Source: Deltaproteobacteria bacterium
Lineage (GTDB): Bacteria > Desulfobacterota > Desulfobacteria > Desulfobacterales > ETH-SRB1
Assembly: GCA_030262795.1 (NCBI GenBank)
Contig: JAJSZO010000038.1
Span: 1-15,816, forward strand
DNA length: 15,816 nt
Direction: 5' to 3'
Part shown: piece by piece, positions 6,940-14,751 of the stretch
How the letters are laid out: each line of letters opens with the position of its first letter
How positions within the stretch are numbered: position 1 is the first letter of the stretch
Translations under genes and position numbers: made by a program
The notes under the pieces: model-generated
What the model saw: only the letters and a program-made list of their open reading frames with translations
Told to the model about the DNA's origin: nothing
The model's database searches: none

Positions 6940-6963
6940 TTTAGATACGGGCAGGAATATCAA
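6935..6963 (+). promoter_or_regulatory. Candidate sigma-70 promoter for higA
   Basis: TTGTCT (6935-6940), a 17-bp spacer and TATCAA (6958-6963) resemble -35/-10 boxes and would start a transcript about 15 nt before the higA ATG. A separate antitoxin promoter would make sense given the long gap after the toxin gene. The match to consensus is moderate. Confidence 0.35.
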
Positions 6964-6984
6964 TTAAACAAAAGGTACATAAAA

Positions 6985-7287
6985 ATGAAAACTCAAAAAT
7001 TACCTCCTATTCATCCTGGCAAGATACTATTAGAAGAATTTCTGGAGCCAATGGGAATAACCCAATATCGCTTGGCAAAGGACACTTCTGTTCCACCTAT
7101 AAGAATTAATGAAATAGTTCACCAAAAAAGATCAATTACAGCTGACACAGCCTTGCGCCTTGGAGTCTTTTTCAATATGACCCCTCATTTTTGGATGAAC
7201 CTCCAAAGTCGGTATGAATTAGAGAAAGCAGAAGACCTCTTAGAAGATAAGCTTAAAGACGAAGTACATAGATACAAAACTGCCTGA
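6985..7287 (+). CDS. higA: HigA family antitoxin (HTH/XRE DNA-binding)
   Basis: The 100-residue protein opens with PPIHPGKILLEEFLEPMGITQYRLAKD, the standard HigA start leading into an XRE-type helix-turn-helix (about 21-75), and includes the family block INEIVHQKRSITADTALRLG and the later HFWMNLQSRYELEKA. HigA binds HigB to block its nuclease activity and represses the operon. The start has a weak AAAGG upstream. Gene order toxin first, antitoxin second is the HigBA norm, but the 155-bp gap is not. The next gene, carA, follows after 64 bp, so readthrough into carA is possible. Confidence 0.9.
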   Translation: MKTQKLPPIHPGKILLEEFLEPMGITQYRLAKDTSVPPIRINEIVHQKRSITADTALRLGVFFNMTPHFWMNLQSRYELEKAEDLLEDKLKDEVHRYKTA

Positions 7288-7351
7288 GGTCACAGTCATA
7301 GAAAACAAACTTGTTGACTAACCTAAAATCTTGATCTCTGAACCAGTGACA

Positions 7352-8494
7352 ATGAAAGCCATATTAGCTTTAGAAGACGGACGCACATTTGACTGCCACA
7401 GCTTTACCGGCCCGGGAGAAGCCTGGGGAGAAGTCGTATTTAATACAAGCATGACAGGATATCAGGAAGTATTGACAGATCCTTCATACAGGGGACAGAT
7501 GGTTACCATGACATATCCCCTTATAGGCAATTATGGTATCAATCCTGAAGATATCGAATCTGACAGGATACATGTTTCTGCTTTTCTAATAAAAGAATAT
7601 CAGGATTTCCCGAGCAACTTCAGATCAACATCTACTCTTGCAGATTATCTGAAAGCCCAGGGAATACTCGGCATTGAGCAGTTTGATACACGTGCGCTTA
7701 CAAGGCATATCCGAAAAGCCGGCGCCATGCGTGCATTCATAACAACCCATGATCTGGACACGGCCTCCTGTTTAAAACGTGCAAGGGAAATTCCAGGCAT
7801 GGCAGGGCAAGACCTTGTAAAAGAAGTAACAACAAAACTTCCTTATTTCTGGACACAAGGAAAGCCGGCTTATATCGAAAAAGATGTCTCTCTAAACAAA
7901 AATGTCTGGCAATACAGAGGAAGCAAACATTCTGTTGCGGTCTTTGACTTCGGAATAAAATACAATATATTACGATGTCTTGAATATGCCGGTTTTGAAA
8001 TTTTAGTTGTTCCTGCCACAACCAGCGCTGAAACCATAAAACTTATTGAGCCTGACGGACTCTTTCTTTCAAACGGCCCTGGTGATCCGGAACCTGTCTT
8101 ATGTGCAATAGATACCATCAGAACTCTTCTGTCATATCGTCCGATATTCGGTATCTGTCTTGGGCATCAGTTGCTTGCGCTGGCATTTGGCGCAAAAACA
8201 TTCAAGTTAAAATTCGGACATCGAGGCTCAAACCAGCCTGTTAAAAATCTTTTAACAGGGAGAGTTGAAATAACGTCTCAAAATCATGGATTTGCTGTAG
8301 ATACAGATAGCCTGAATGAAAAAAATATTAAAATAACCCACATAAACCTGAACGATAATACTATCGAAGGATTCAGGCACCGTGAACTGCCGATTTTTGC
8401 CGTCCAGTACCATCCTGAAGCATCTCCCGGTCCCCACGATTCAAAGTATCTATTTGATGAATTTAAAAAAATGATAACATCTTATAAGTTTTGA
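7352..8494 (+). CDS. carA: Carbamoyl-phosphate synthase small (glutaminase) subunit
   Basis: CarA supplies ammonia from glutamine to CarB for carbamoyl phosphate, the precursor of pyrimidines and arginine. The 380-residue product has the N-terminal CarA domain starting MKAILALEDG and a class I amidotransferase domain with the nucleophile C269 in GICLGHQ and the partners H354 and E356 in QYHPEA. The frame stays open to a TTG at 7331, but the ATG at 7352 matches the family's N-terminus exactly and is preferred, although no strong ribosome binding site is visible for either. carB is not adjacent: the next gene is convergent. Two glutamine-using enzymes (this one and the glutamate synthase) sit in one short region. 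Confidence 0.95.
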   Translation: MKAILALEDGRTFDCHSFTGPGEAWGEVVFNTSMTGYQEVLTDPSYRGQMVTMTYPLIGNYGINPEDIESDRIHVSAFLIKEYQDFPSNFRSTSTLADYLKAQGILGIEQFDTRALTRHIRKAGAMRAFITTHDLDTASCLKRAREIPGMAGQDLVKEVTTKLPYFWTQGKPAYIEKDVSLNKNVWQYRGSKHSVAVFDFGIKYNILRCLEYAGFEILVVPATTSAETIKLIEPDGLFLSNGPGDPEPVLCAIDTIRTLLSYRPIFGICLGHQLLALAFGAKTFKLKFGHRGSNQPVKNLLTGRVEITSQNHGFAVDTDSLNEKNIKITHINLNDNTIEGFRHRELPIFAVQYHPEASPGPHDSKYLFDEFKKMITSYKF

Positions 8495-8500
8495 TATTTT

Positions 8501-8527
8501 ATCCTGAATATCCTGTTAATCCTGTCA
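8501..8527. repeat. Three 9-bp tandem units (ATCCTGNNN) between carA and ptsP
   Basis: ATCCTGAAT, ATCCTGTTA and ATCCTGTCA lie head to tail in the convergent intergenic gap. Similar ATCCTGTTAATCCTGT strings are familiar as dispersed intergenic repeats in many bacteria. A fourth ATCCTGATA occurs at 8574-8582 within a small hairpin. No function is inferred. Confidence 0.6.
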
Positions 8528-8568
8528 AAAAAAAATTGATGAAATAATGCCGAAACGCACTGACATAC

Positions 8569-8589
8569 ACAAAATCCTGATAATTTTGT
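8569..8589 (-). terminator. Small hairpin after ptsP
   Basis: ACAAAAT and ATTTTGT (8569-8575 and 8583-8589) form a 7-bp AT-rich stem just past the ptsP stop. It has no adjacent T-run; a run of nine T lies about 40 nt further on the minus strand. It is a weak candidate terminator for ptsP. Confidence 0.25.
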
Positions 8590-8598
8590 AGGCGACAT

Positions 8599-10920
8599 CT
8601 ACTTGACTGATGGCAGCAGTTTGTCTAAATAGTTTGCAATCTCCCTGGAATCTTCCATTAATAACACACGGTTTAAAGCTTTCTTTGTATCAGTCAATCT
8701 TACTTTCCTGATTAAATCTTTTATAACAGGAATAGAAGCAGGATTCATACTCAGTTTGTTTGTCTCAATAGCTGTAAAAAGATAGGCGCAACGAGGATTC
8801 GAAGCCGCCTCACCACAGATACTGACTTCTTTGTTGTTTTTCTTGCAGATCGAAACCACATCAAGGATTGTAGAAATCACAGCAGGATGCAGGGGGTCGT
8901 ATAGCTCTGCCACCTTCTGGTTGTTTCTGTCCACCGCCAGAGTGTATTGGATAAGATCATTGGTACCGATACTCACGAAATCTATATAATGAAGTAATCT
9001 ATCCAAAATTTTAACAGTGCCCGGGACCTCGACCATTATGCCGATATTTATCGTTGCATCAAACGGGGTCCCTCTTTGTTCCAGAAAACTCTTTTCTTCA
9101 TCTAAAAACGATATAATTTTTCTGACCTCGCCTACTGATGTTATCATGGGAAATAGTATTTTGATGTGCCCAAAAGCCGATGCTTTTAATATAGCTCTTA
9201 TCTGCGTTCTGAAGATCTCATCCAGCTCAAGAGAAACCCTGATTGATCTCCAGCCAAGATACGGATTCTGTTCCTTAGGGTAATCAAGATATGATAAGAA
9301 TTTATCCCCGCCAACATCAAGTGTGCGGATAGTCACCGACCTTCCTTCTGCACCTTCTACTACTTTCTTATATAATAAAAACTGCTCATTTTCCGATGGA
9401 AATTCCTTTCTAACAAGAAAGGGAAACTCAGTTCTGTAAAGTCCGATATGGTCGGCACCGTATTTTTTAACCAGTTCAAGATCCGACAAGAGTCCGATAT
9501 TTGCACCGAGCTTGATTTCATAACCATCTTTTGTTTTGGCCGCCAAGTTTCTCAGGACATCAAGCTGTTGAAACTTATTTGCCTTTTCTGCCTTTAATCT
9601 GGCGTATTCATCAATAATCACCTGCGGAGGTTTGCTGAAAACAAGACCTGATGTCCCGTCAACGATTAAAAAATCGTTTTCTTTTACGGTATCCAGCATG
9701 TCCCTTACACCGATCACCATCGGTAGCTCAAACGACTTGGCCAGGATCACCGTATGAGATGTTTTTCCACCCCTGGAAAGAACAATTCCTTTTAAGTTGT
9801 CCTGCCTAAGGCCGATAAGGTCTATGGGCGAAATATCAGAAGCAATAACAACTGTTTCTCTTTCAAACTGCCTGTTTTCCTGTCCTTCATATCCAAGGAG
9901 TTTTTTCAACACCCGCTTGCCTATATCTTCTATGTCAGAGCCCCTTTCTCTTAAATAGGGATCCTCCATGCCGGAAAAAAACTCTACATATTTCAAGATA
10001 GCCTTTTTCAAAGCATATTCGGCACAAGAGCCTTCCTTAATATGCGCTATTATTTTCTTCTTAAATGACCTATCCTGAAGCGCCATGACCTGTGCATCAA
10101 GGATAGCTTCATCTTGCCCTGACATATCTTTTACGTGTTTTGTAAGAGCTATGATTTCTTCCTGAGAACGTGTAAATGCGGCTTCAAGTCTGCTGATTTC
10201 AGGTGATACATCCTCTGTTTCCTCATATTCTATCTGGTCAAAGCCGATACTTTCCCCCAAATAGTGCGCATAACCTTCGGCAAAGCCAGGCGATACAGGC
10301 ATGCCTCTGATCAGACCCTTCTTTCCCCTCTTTCCCTTTTTTGCTGTTTTTTCAGCGTACATTTCCACTTCTTCTAACAGCTTTTCCTCTAAGTCTCGCC
10401 TGTCCTGCCGTTCCTTTTTCAGGTCTTCAAGAAGACCGCTGTACGCTACCGTTGCAGAAATTTGGCTGGCTATGGTTGTAAACAGATTGATATCGGACTT
10501 GGATATAGCGTCTTCTTGCACGGTTTGGATAACAAGTACGCCGAGAACGTTCTGATGGTATACCAGGGGCACGCCCAAAAAGGTCTTATAGATGTCTTCT
10601 CCACTTTCCTTGAAAAACTTGTATCTGGGATGTGCAGCCGGATTTACAACAAACGCTGGCTGCATTTTTTCTAAAACAAAACCGGTAAGTCCTTCATGAA
10701 TGCTCATTCGAACTCCGCCTATGGATTCTTTACGTAACCCAACGGTCGCCTGTAGTACAAGAGAAAGCTTATCTGTATCCAGAAGATATACGGAACATAC
10801 ATCTATATTAAATTTGTCAGCAACAAGTTCGACAATCTTTTCCAGCGTCCTGTGCGGTCGGGCAGATTCCGTTATTATCTTTCCGATATCTTCCAGTATG
10901 CTGATCTTGTTTCCATCCAT
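8599..10920 (-). CDS. ptsP: Nitrogen PTS Enzyme I (GAF domain phosphoenolpyruvate-protein phosphotransferase)
   Basis: EI-Ntr autophosphorylates from PEP and passes phosphate to NPr and EIIA-Ntr, a signalling chain tied to nitrogen and potassium status. The 773-residue product has an N-terminal GAF domain (about 10-165), a charged linker with an RKGKK-like basic patch, the phosphohistidine domain with H389 in GGKTSHT, and the C-terminal PEP-binding TIM barrel with the active cysteine C702 in SICGEAAS. This is the PtsP layout rather than the shorter GAF-less sugar PTS Enzyme I. The frame is open to 10986, but the ATG at 10920 has GGTGGAG about 10 bp upstream and opens MDGNKISILEDIGKI, typical of the family. 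It is transcribed divergently from nifH. In studied EI-Ntr proteins the GAF domain responds to glutamine, which would suit this location. Confidence 0.95.
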   Translation of the reverse strand: MDGNKISILEDIGKIITESARPHRTLEKIVELVADKFNIDVCSVYLLDTDKLSLVLQATVGLRKESIGGVRMSIHEGLTGFVLEKMQPAFVVNPAAHPRYKFFKESGEDIYKTFLGVPLVYHQNVLGVLVIQTVQEDAISKSDINLFTTIASQISATVAYSGLLEDLKKERQDRRDLEEKLLEEVEMYAEKTAKKGKRGKKGLIRGMPVSPGFAEGYAHYLGESIGFDQIEYEETEDVSPEISRLEAAFTRSQEEIIALTKHVKDMSGQDEAILDAQVMALQDRSFKKKIIAHIKEGSCAEYALKKAILKYVEFFSGMEDPYLRERGSDIEDIGKRVLKKLLGYEGQENRQFERETVVIASDISPIDLIGLRQDNLKGIVLSRGGKTSHTVILAKSFELPMVIGVRDMLDTVKENDFLIVDGTSGLVFSKPPQVIIDEYARLKAEKANKFQQLDVLRNLAAKTKDGYEIKLGANIGLLSDLELVKKYGADHIGLYRTEFPFLVRKEFPSENEQFLLYKKVVEGAEGRSVTIRTLDVGGDKFLSYLDYPKEQNPYLGWRSIRVSLELDEIFRTQIRAILKASAFGHIKILFPMITSVGEVRKIISFLDEEKSFLEQRGTPFDATINIGIMVEVPGTVKILDRLLHYIDFVSIGTNDLIQYTLAVDRNNQKVAELYDPLHPAVISTILDVVSICKKNNKEVSICGEAASNPRCAYLFTAIETNKLSMNPASIPVIKDLIRKVRLTDTKKALNRVLLMEDSREIANYLDKLLPSVK

Positions 10921-10977
10921 TTCGATATAACTCCACCTTCTGTTAATGATAGCTGAATTAAAAGCCAATGAGAAATT

Positions 10978-11007
10978 TTTATACACATATTATGCCAAAC
11001 TTTTCAA
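10978..11007 (-). promoter_or_regulatory. Candidate sigma-70 promoter for ptsP
   Basis: On the minus strand TTGAAA (11007-11002), an 18-bp spacer and TATAAA (10983-10978) form reasonable -35/-10 boxes upstream of the ptsP start. The paired palindromes at 11064-11110 lie 60 to 100 bp further upstream and could also act on this promoter. Confidence 0.4.
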
Positions 11008-11063
11008 AGAAAGAAAAAAATCCGAGCATCGAAACTTGGTCAAATCAATTTCCTTTTACATTT

Positions 11064-11110
11064 TCCTACATTCCGGTAGAAATGGCCTCAAATTCTACCA
11101 TACCGTAGGA
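11064..11110. promoter_or_regulatory. Two inverted 18-bp dyads upstream of nifH, candidate activator sites
   Basis: TCCTAC-N6-GTAGAA occurs at 11064-11081 and, in inverse orientation, at 11093-11110 (TTCTAC-N6-GTAGGA). Each is itself a dyad with CTAC-N6-GTAG, and all 12 defined bases are identical between copies while the six central bases differ, as expected for two binding sites of one dimeric regulator. Their centres lie about 112 and 141 bp upstream of the -24 element of the nifH promoter, an enhancer-like distance. A TTTCTACC half-site occurs at 11157-11164. The canonical NifA site TGT-N10-ACA was not found in this gap. Confidence 0.55.
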
Positions 11111-11210
11111 TGCAATGCCATATTATTTCCACGAAACATAGCATGAAACACATTAGTTTCTACCTATAATATTCGATAGTTAGATCCGCGAACATATTCA
11201 CCACACAGAG

Positions 11211-11227
11211 TTGGCACGCCTCTTGAT
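11211..11227 (+). promoter_or_regulatory. Sigma-54 promoter of the nif operon
   Basis: TTGGCACGCCTCTTGAT matches the -24 element perfectly (TTGGCACG) and the -12 element except for GA in place of GC, with the correct spacing. Transcription would begin near 11237, leaving a leader of about 45 nt to nifH. The imperfect -12 box may keep the promoter strictly dependent on its activator. Confidence 0.75.
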
Positions 11228-11281
11228 ATACATTTAAACAAAGTTCAAACTCAATGTATTATTTATAACAGGAGGCATGAA

Positions 11282-12106
11282 ATGAGAAAGATTGCAATGT
11301 ACGGAAAAGGTGGAATCGGAAAATCGACTACTTGTCAAAACCTTGTGGCAGGTCTTGCAGAAAAGGGAAACAAGATCATGGTGGTCGGCTGTGATCCAAA
11401 AGCAGATTCAACCAGACTTCTTCTTGGCGGTCTTAACCAGCATACGGTTTTAGATACCCTGAGAAAAGAAGGTGAAGACGTGGAACTCAATGACGTCAGG
11501 AAGATAGGATACAAAGGTATCTATTGTACTGAATCCGGAGGCCCGGAACCGGGTGTGGGATGTGCTGGTCGCGGGATAATTACATCAATCAACCTCTTGG
11601 AGCAGCTCGGAGCCTATTCTGAAGATGAAAACATGGATTTTGTATTTTATGACGTACTCGGCGACGTGGTCTGTGGAGGGTTTGCCATGCCTATGCGTGA
11701 GGGCAAGGCACGGGAAATTTATATCGTGGTCTCAGGTGAGATGATGGCCATGTATGCGGCAAACAACATCTGCAAGGGGATTTTGAAATTTGCTGAAACA
11801 GGAGGCATACGGTTGGCAGGGCTTATATGCAACAGCCGCAAAGTGGACAACGAAAGAGAGATGATAGAAAAGTTTGCAGAAAGACTTGGATCCCACATGA
11901 TATATTTTGTTCCAAGGGACAACATGGTTCAGAAGGCAGAAATTAACAGAAAAACTGTTATAGAGTTTGAGCCGGATCACCCACAGGCGCATGAATACAG
12001 GGCGCTTGCAAAAAAAATAGAGGAAAATGACAATTTTGTTATACCGAAGCCTCTTGAGATGGATGAACTTGAAAAGCTTCTCATAAATTTAGGGATACAG
12101 GGATAA
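11282..12106 (+). CDS. nifH: Nitrogenase iron protein (dinitrogenase reductase)
   Basis: NifH is the ATP-driven electron donor to the NifDK protein. The 274-residue chain has the P-loop GKGGIGKST (8-16), the switch and cluster residues C94 (in GVGCAGRG) and C131 (DVLGDVVCGG), which bridge one [4Fe-4S] across the homodimer, and R97, the position ADP-ribosylated by DraT where that system exists. AGGAGG lies just before the ATG at 11282; an ATG at 11277 gives only a two-codon frame. The length and the following nifI genes fit the group III type nitrogenases of Clostridium, methanogens and many Desulfobacterota. It is first in the operon behind a sigma-54 promoter. Confidence 0.97.
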   Translation: MRKIAMYGKGGIGKSTTCQNLVAGLAEKGNKIMVVGCDPKADSTRLLLGGLNQHTVLDTLRKEGEDVELNDVRKIGYKGIYCTESGGPEPGVGCAGRGIITSINLLEQLGAYSEDENMDFVFYDVLGDVVCGGFAMPMREGKAREIYIVVSGEMMAMYAANNICKGILKFAETGGIRLAGLICNSRKVDNEREMIEKFAERLGSHMIYFVPRDNMVQKAEINRKTVIEFEPDHPQAHEYRALAKKIEENDNFVIPKPLEMDELEKLLINLGIQG

Positions 12107-12147
12107 TCGAACTTTTTGGTAATTTTACATAGTACATAGAGAGGAAA

Positions 12148-12510
12148 ATGCAAATGATAATGATCAGATCAATTGTAAGACCTGGAAAATCGGATGATGT
12201 GCTTGCAGCTTTAATGGATGCCGGATTTCCTGCGGTTACAAAAATGTCTGTTGTGGGAAGAGGCAAGCAGAGAGGGATTAAAATCGGAGATATTACATAC
12301 GATGAAATATCAAAAGAGCTTTTGCTTACAGTTGTAAACGAAGAGGATAAGGATATTCTCATAAAAACCGTAATGGGAGCCGCGAGAACAGGGGAAAAAG
12401 GCGCTTTCGGAGACGGCAAAATATTTGTAACACCTGTAGATGAGGTTTATACGATAAGCTCGGGAATAAAAGAGACATCTTCCGGAGAAAGTTCAGAGGT
12501 GAAAATATGA
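12148..12510 (+). CDS. nifI1: PII-like nitrogenase regulator NifI1
   Basis: NifI1 and NifI2 form a complex that binds dinitrogenase and shuts it off after ammonium addition; 2-oxoglutarate and ATP relieve this in the methanogen system. The 120-residue protein shows the PII fold marks: MIRSIVRPGK at the start, the T-loop region GRGKQRGIKIGDITYDEISKEL and the C-terminal GDGKIFVTPVDEVYTI. The location between nifH and nifD is diagnostic. Start codons at 12148, 12154 and 12160 are all possible behind GAGG at 12141-12144; 12154 has a more usual spacing and 12148 is the longest. It overlaps nifI2 by 4 bp (ATGA). Confidence 0.95.
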   Translation: MQMIMIRSIVRPGKSDDVLAALMDAGFPAVTKMSVVGRGKQRGIKIGDITYDEISKELLLTVVNEEDKDILIKTVMGAARTGEKGAFGDGKIFVTPVDEVYTISSGIKETSSGESSEVKI

Positions 12511-12884
12511 AAGAGGTAATGGCTGTTATACGCATGAACATGATTAACAAGACAAAAATAGCCCTTGCCGACGCCGGGATATCTTCCATTACAGCAAGAG
12601 ACTGTCTGGGCAGGGGAAAAGGGCTTGTCGATTTAAGGCTCTTGAAAGGTGCGGAAAAAGGTTATGAAGAGGCTATCTCTCAATTAGGCCAGAGCCAGCG
12701 TTTAATTCCAAAGAGGGTTCTGTTTATAGTGGTTCCGGATAAGATGGTGAAAAAAACCGTTAAAACCATAATAAAGGTGAATCAGACCGGCAAATCGGGC
12801 GACGGTAAAATATTTGTCGTTCCTGTGTTAGATTCAGTAAGGGTTAGAACCGGAGAAAACGGAAATATTACGCTTGATGACTGA
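12507..12884 (+). CDS. nifI2: PII-like nitrogenase regulator NifI2
   Basis: This is the partner of NifI1 in post-translational control of nitrogenase. The 125-residue protein begins MKEVMAVIRMNMINKTKIALADAG, carries the NifI2 T-loop variant starting GRGKGLVDLRLLKGAEKGYE, which lacks the T-loop tyrosine uridylylated in GlnB, and has TGKSGDGKIFVVPVLDSVRVRTGE near the end. The start at 12507 shares an ATGA overlap with nifI1 and has GAGGTG upstream, so the two are translationally coupled, as expected for a hetero-oligomer. The stop lies 13 bp before nifD, whose ribosome binding site begins within the stop codon. Confidence 0.95.
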   Translation: MKEVMAVIRMNMINKTKIALADAGISSITARDCLGRGKGLVDLRLLKGAEKGYEEAISQLGQSQRLIPKRVLFIVVPDKMVKKTVKTIIKVNQTGKSGDGKIFVVPVLDSVRVRTGENGNITLDD

Positions 12885-12897
12885 CGGAGGTATCAAA

Positions 12898-14574
12898 ATG
12901 GAAGCGCTGAGCAAAAAAAGAATTGATGAAGAAAAAGTTTCTTTAGAACCTGATGAATTCATGGATCCTGAAACACTGAAGCTGGAAATTCTTTCAAAAT
13001 ATCCGCCAAAGGTTGCCAGGAAAAAAGCAAAACAGATAATCGTTAACCGTAAAGAATCAGAAGAAAAATATCCTGAAATACAGGCTAATGTGAGAACCGT
13101 GCCGGGTATCATCTCCCAGCGGGGCTGTTGCTATGCGGGCTGCAAGGGCGTTGTGATGGGCCCGACAAGGGACATAATCAACCTGACTCATGGTCCAATC
13201 GGCTGTGGTTTCTACAGTTGGCTTACCCGAAGGAACCAGACCGATCCCTCCACAACTCCAGACGGCCATAATTTCATGAACTACTGCTTTTCCACGGATA
13301 TGGAAGAAAGAGAGATCATTTTCGGCGGTGAAAAAAAATTAAGAGCCGCGATCCAAGAGGCTTACGATATATTCAAGCCAAAGATGATTTCCGTATTCGC
13401 CACATGTCCTGTGGGTCTTATCGGCGACGATGTCCATGCGGTCACCAGGGAGATGGAAGAAAAACTGGGGATTACAATTTTTGGTTTCAGTTGTGAGGGA
13501 TACAAAGGCGTCAGCCAGTCCGCAGGCCACCATGTGGCAAACAACGGACTCTTCCAGCATGTTATCGGCCTGGACAATACGGTTCAAGGGGGTGATTACA
13601 AGGTCAATCTTCTCGGAGAGTATAATATAGGCGGAGATGCCTTTGAAATAGAGAGAGTATTAAACAAGTGCGGCATAACTTTAATTTCCACGTTCAGCGG
13701 CAACTCAAGCGTTGATTTTTTTGCAAACTCCCACACAGCAGACTTAAATCTGATTATGTGCCACAGGTCAATCAACTATGTGGCGGAGATGATGGAAAAA
13801 AAATACGGGATCCCCTGGTTTAAGATCAATTTCTTAAGCGCCGGAGGCATGTCGCGATCCTTAAGAAAAATTGCAGAGTATTACGGAGAACAGAAACTCA
13901 TAGACCGTGTGGAAGAAGTAATTGCAGAAGAGATGCCGGCAGTCAAAAAGGCCCAGGCAGAAGTAAGACCAAGGCTCGAAGGAAAGCTTGCCATGATGTT
14001 TGTGGGAGGATCACGGGCACATCATTACCAGGAAATGTTCAGGGAAATGGGAATGACAACCTTTTGCGCAGGTTACGAGTTCGCGCACAGGGATGATTAC
14101 GAGGGGAGGCAGGTTCTGCCGAATTTAAAAGTAGATGCAGACAGCAGAAATATACAAGAACTCAAGGTTGAAAAAGACCCTGAAAGATACAACCCGAGAA
14201 TAAGCGCCGAAGAGTTCGAAGCCCTGAAAAGAAACAACATAAAACTCCGTGACTATGAGGGAATGATGACCGACATGCCAAGCGGAACCATAATCATAGA
14301 CGACATAAGTCAGTACGAGACTGAAAGGCTGCTTGAAACCTACAAGCCGGCAGTATTCTGCGCGGGCATAAAGGAAAAATATACTGTGCAGAAACACGGC
14401 ATCCCAATGAAACAGCTCCACAGTTATGATAACGGGGGACCTTATGCAGCCTACAGGGGCGCCATTAATTTTTACCACGAAATCGACCGGATGGTAAACA
14501 GCAAGGTCTGGGATCATATCAAGGCGCCCTGGGAAAAAAGCCCGGAACTCGCCGCCAGGTATACATATGAATAA
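12898..14574 (+). CDS. nifD: Nitrogenase molybdenum-iron protein alpha chain (long, Clostridium-type)
   Basis: NifD holds the FeMo-cofactor and shares the P-cluster with NifK. The 558-residue chain has P-cluster cysteines C77, C103 and C170, the cofactor ligands C288 and H508, and Q207, H211 and R373 at the positions of Azotobacter alpha Q191, H195 and R359. GVVMGP includes the valine equivalent to alpha V70. The signature GFYSWLTRRNQT and a roughly 50-residue insertion (about 403-455) are the Clostridium pasteurianum-like long alpha form; AnfD/VnfD signatures are absent. The frame is open to a TTG at 12874, but the ATG at 12898 has GGAGG 6-7 bp upstream and is preferred. A long hairpin separates it from nifK. 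Confidence 0.97.
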   Translation: MEALSKKRIDEEKVSLEPDEFMDPETLKLEILSKYPPKVARKKAKQIIVNRKESEEKYPEIQANVRTVPGIISQRGCCYAGCKGVVMGPTRDIINLTHGPIGCGFYSWLTRRNQTDPSTTPDGHNFMNYCFSTDMEEREIIFGGEKKLRAAIQEAYDIFKPKMISVFATCPVGLIGDDVHAVTREMEEKLGITIFGFSCEGYKGVSQSAGHHVANNGLFQHVIGLDNTVQGGDYKVNLLGEYNIGGDAFEIERVLNKCGITLISTFSGNSSVDFFANSHTADLNLIMCHRSINYVAEMMEKKYGIPWFKINFLSAGGMSRSLRKIAEYYGEQKLIDRVEEVIAEEMPAVKKAQAEVRPRLEGKLAMMFVGGSRAHHYQEMFREMGMTTFCAGYEFAHRDDYEGRQVLPNLKVDADSRNIQELKVEKDPERYNPRISAEEFEALKRNNIKLRDYEGMMTDMPSGTIIIDDISQYETERLLETYKPAVFCAGIKEKYTVQKHGIPMKQLHSYDNGGPYAAYRGAINFYHEIDRMVNSKVWDHIKAPWEKSPELAARYTYE

Positions 14575-14577
14575 AGC

Positions 14578-14682
14578 AAGCGTTCACCAGCACTGCATCT
14601 GCACGCGATCAGGGTAACCGACATAGAACTTACTATAGTCAATCACCCTGATCACGCACATCTACAGCACTGGTAAACGCTT
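14578..14682. repeat. Large imperfect palindrome between nifD and nifK
   Basis: Arms of 38 nt (14578-14615 and 14645-14682) match at 29 positions around a 29-nt loop. Seven of the nine mismatches are transitions that would be G-U pairs in a minus-strand RNA but C-A mismatches in the nif mRNA. The innermost ends are perfect (GATCAGGGT with ACCCTGATC). It begins four bases after the nifD stop. Possible roles are an mRNA stabiliser or processing site that sets the NifD:NifK ratio, or a palindromic mobile element. No target duplication is seen and it is not an attC site. Confidence 0.75.
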
Positions 14683-14751
14683 ACGTGCAGAGTGTTTTCA
14701 ACCTTTTTACCCATAGCGAACGTTTACAAAACTAAAAAAAGGAATTCCCAA

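Noticed and set aside
10921..11210. NifA upstream site TGT-N10-ACA
   Set aside because: No such pair was found by reading this interval; the dyads at 11064-11110 are a different motif.
14578..14682. Integron attC site
   Set aside because: The palindrome lacks the RYYYAAC and GTTRRRY end boxes and no integron gene is near.
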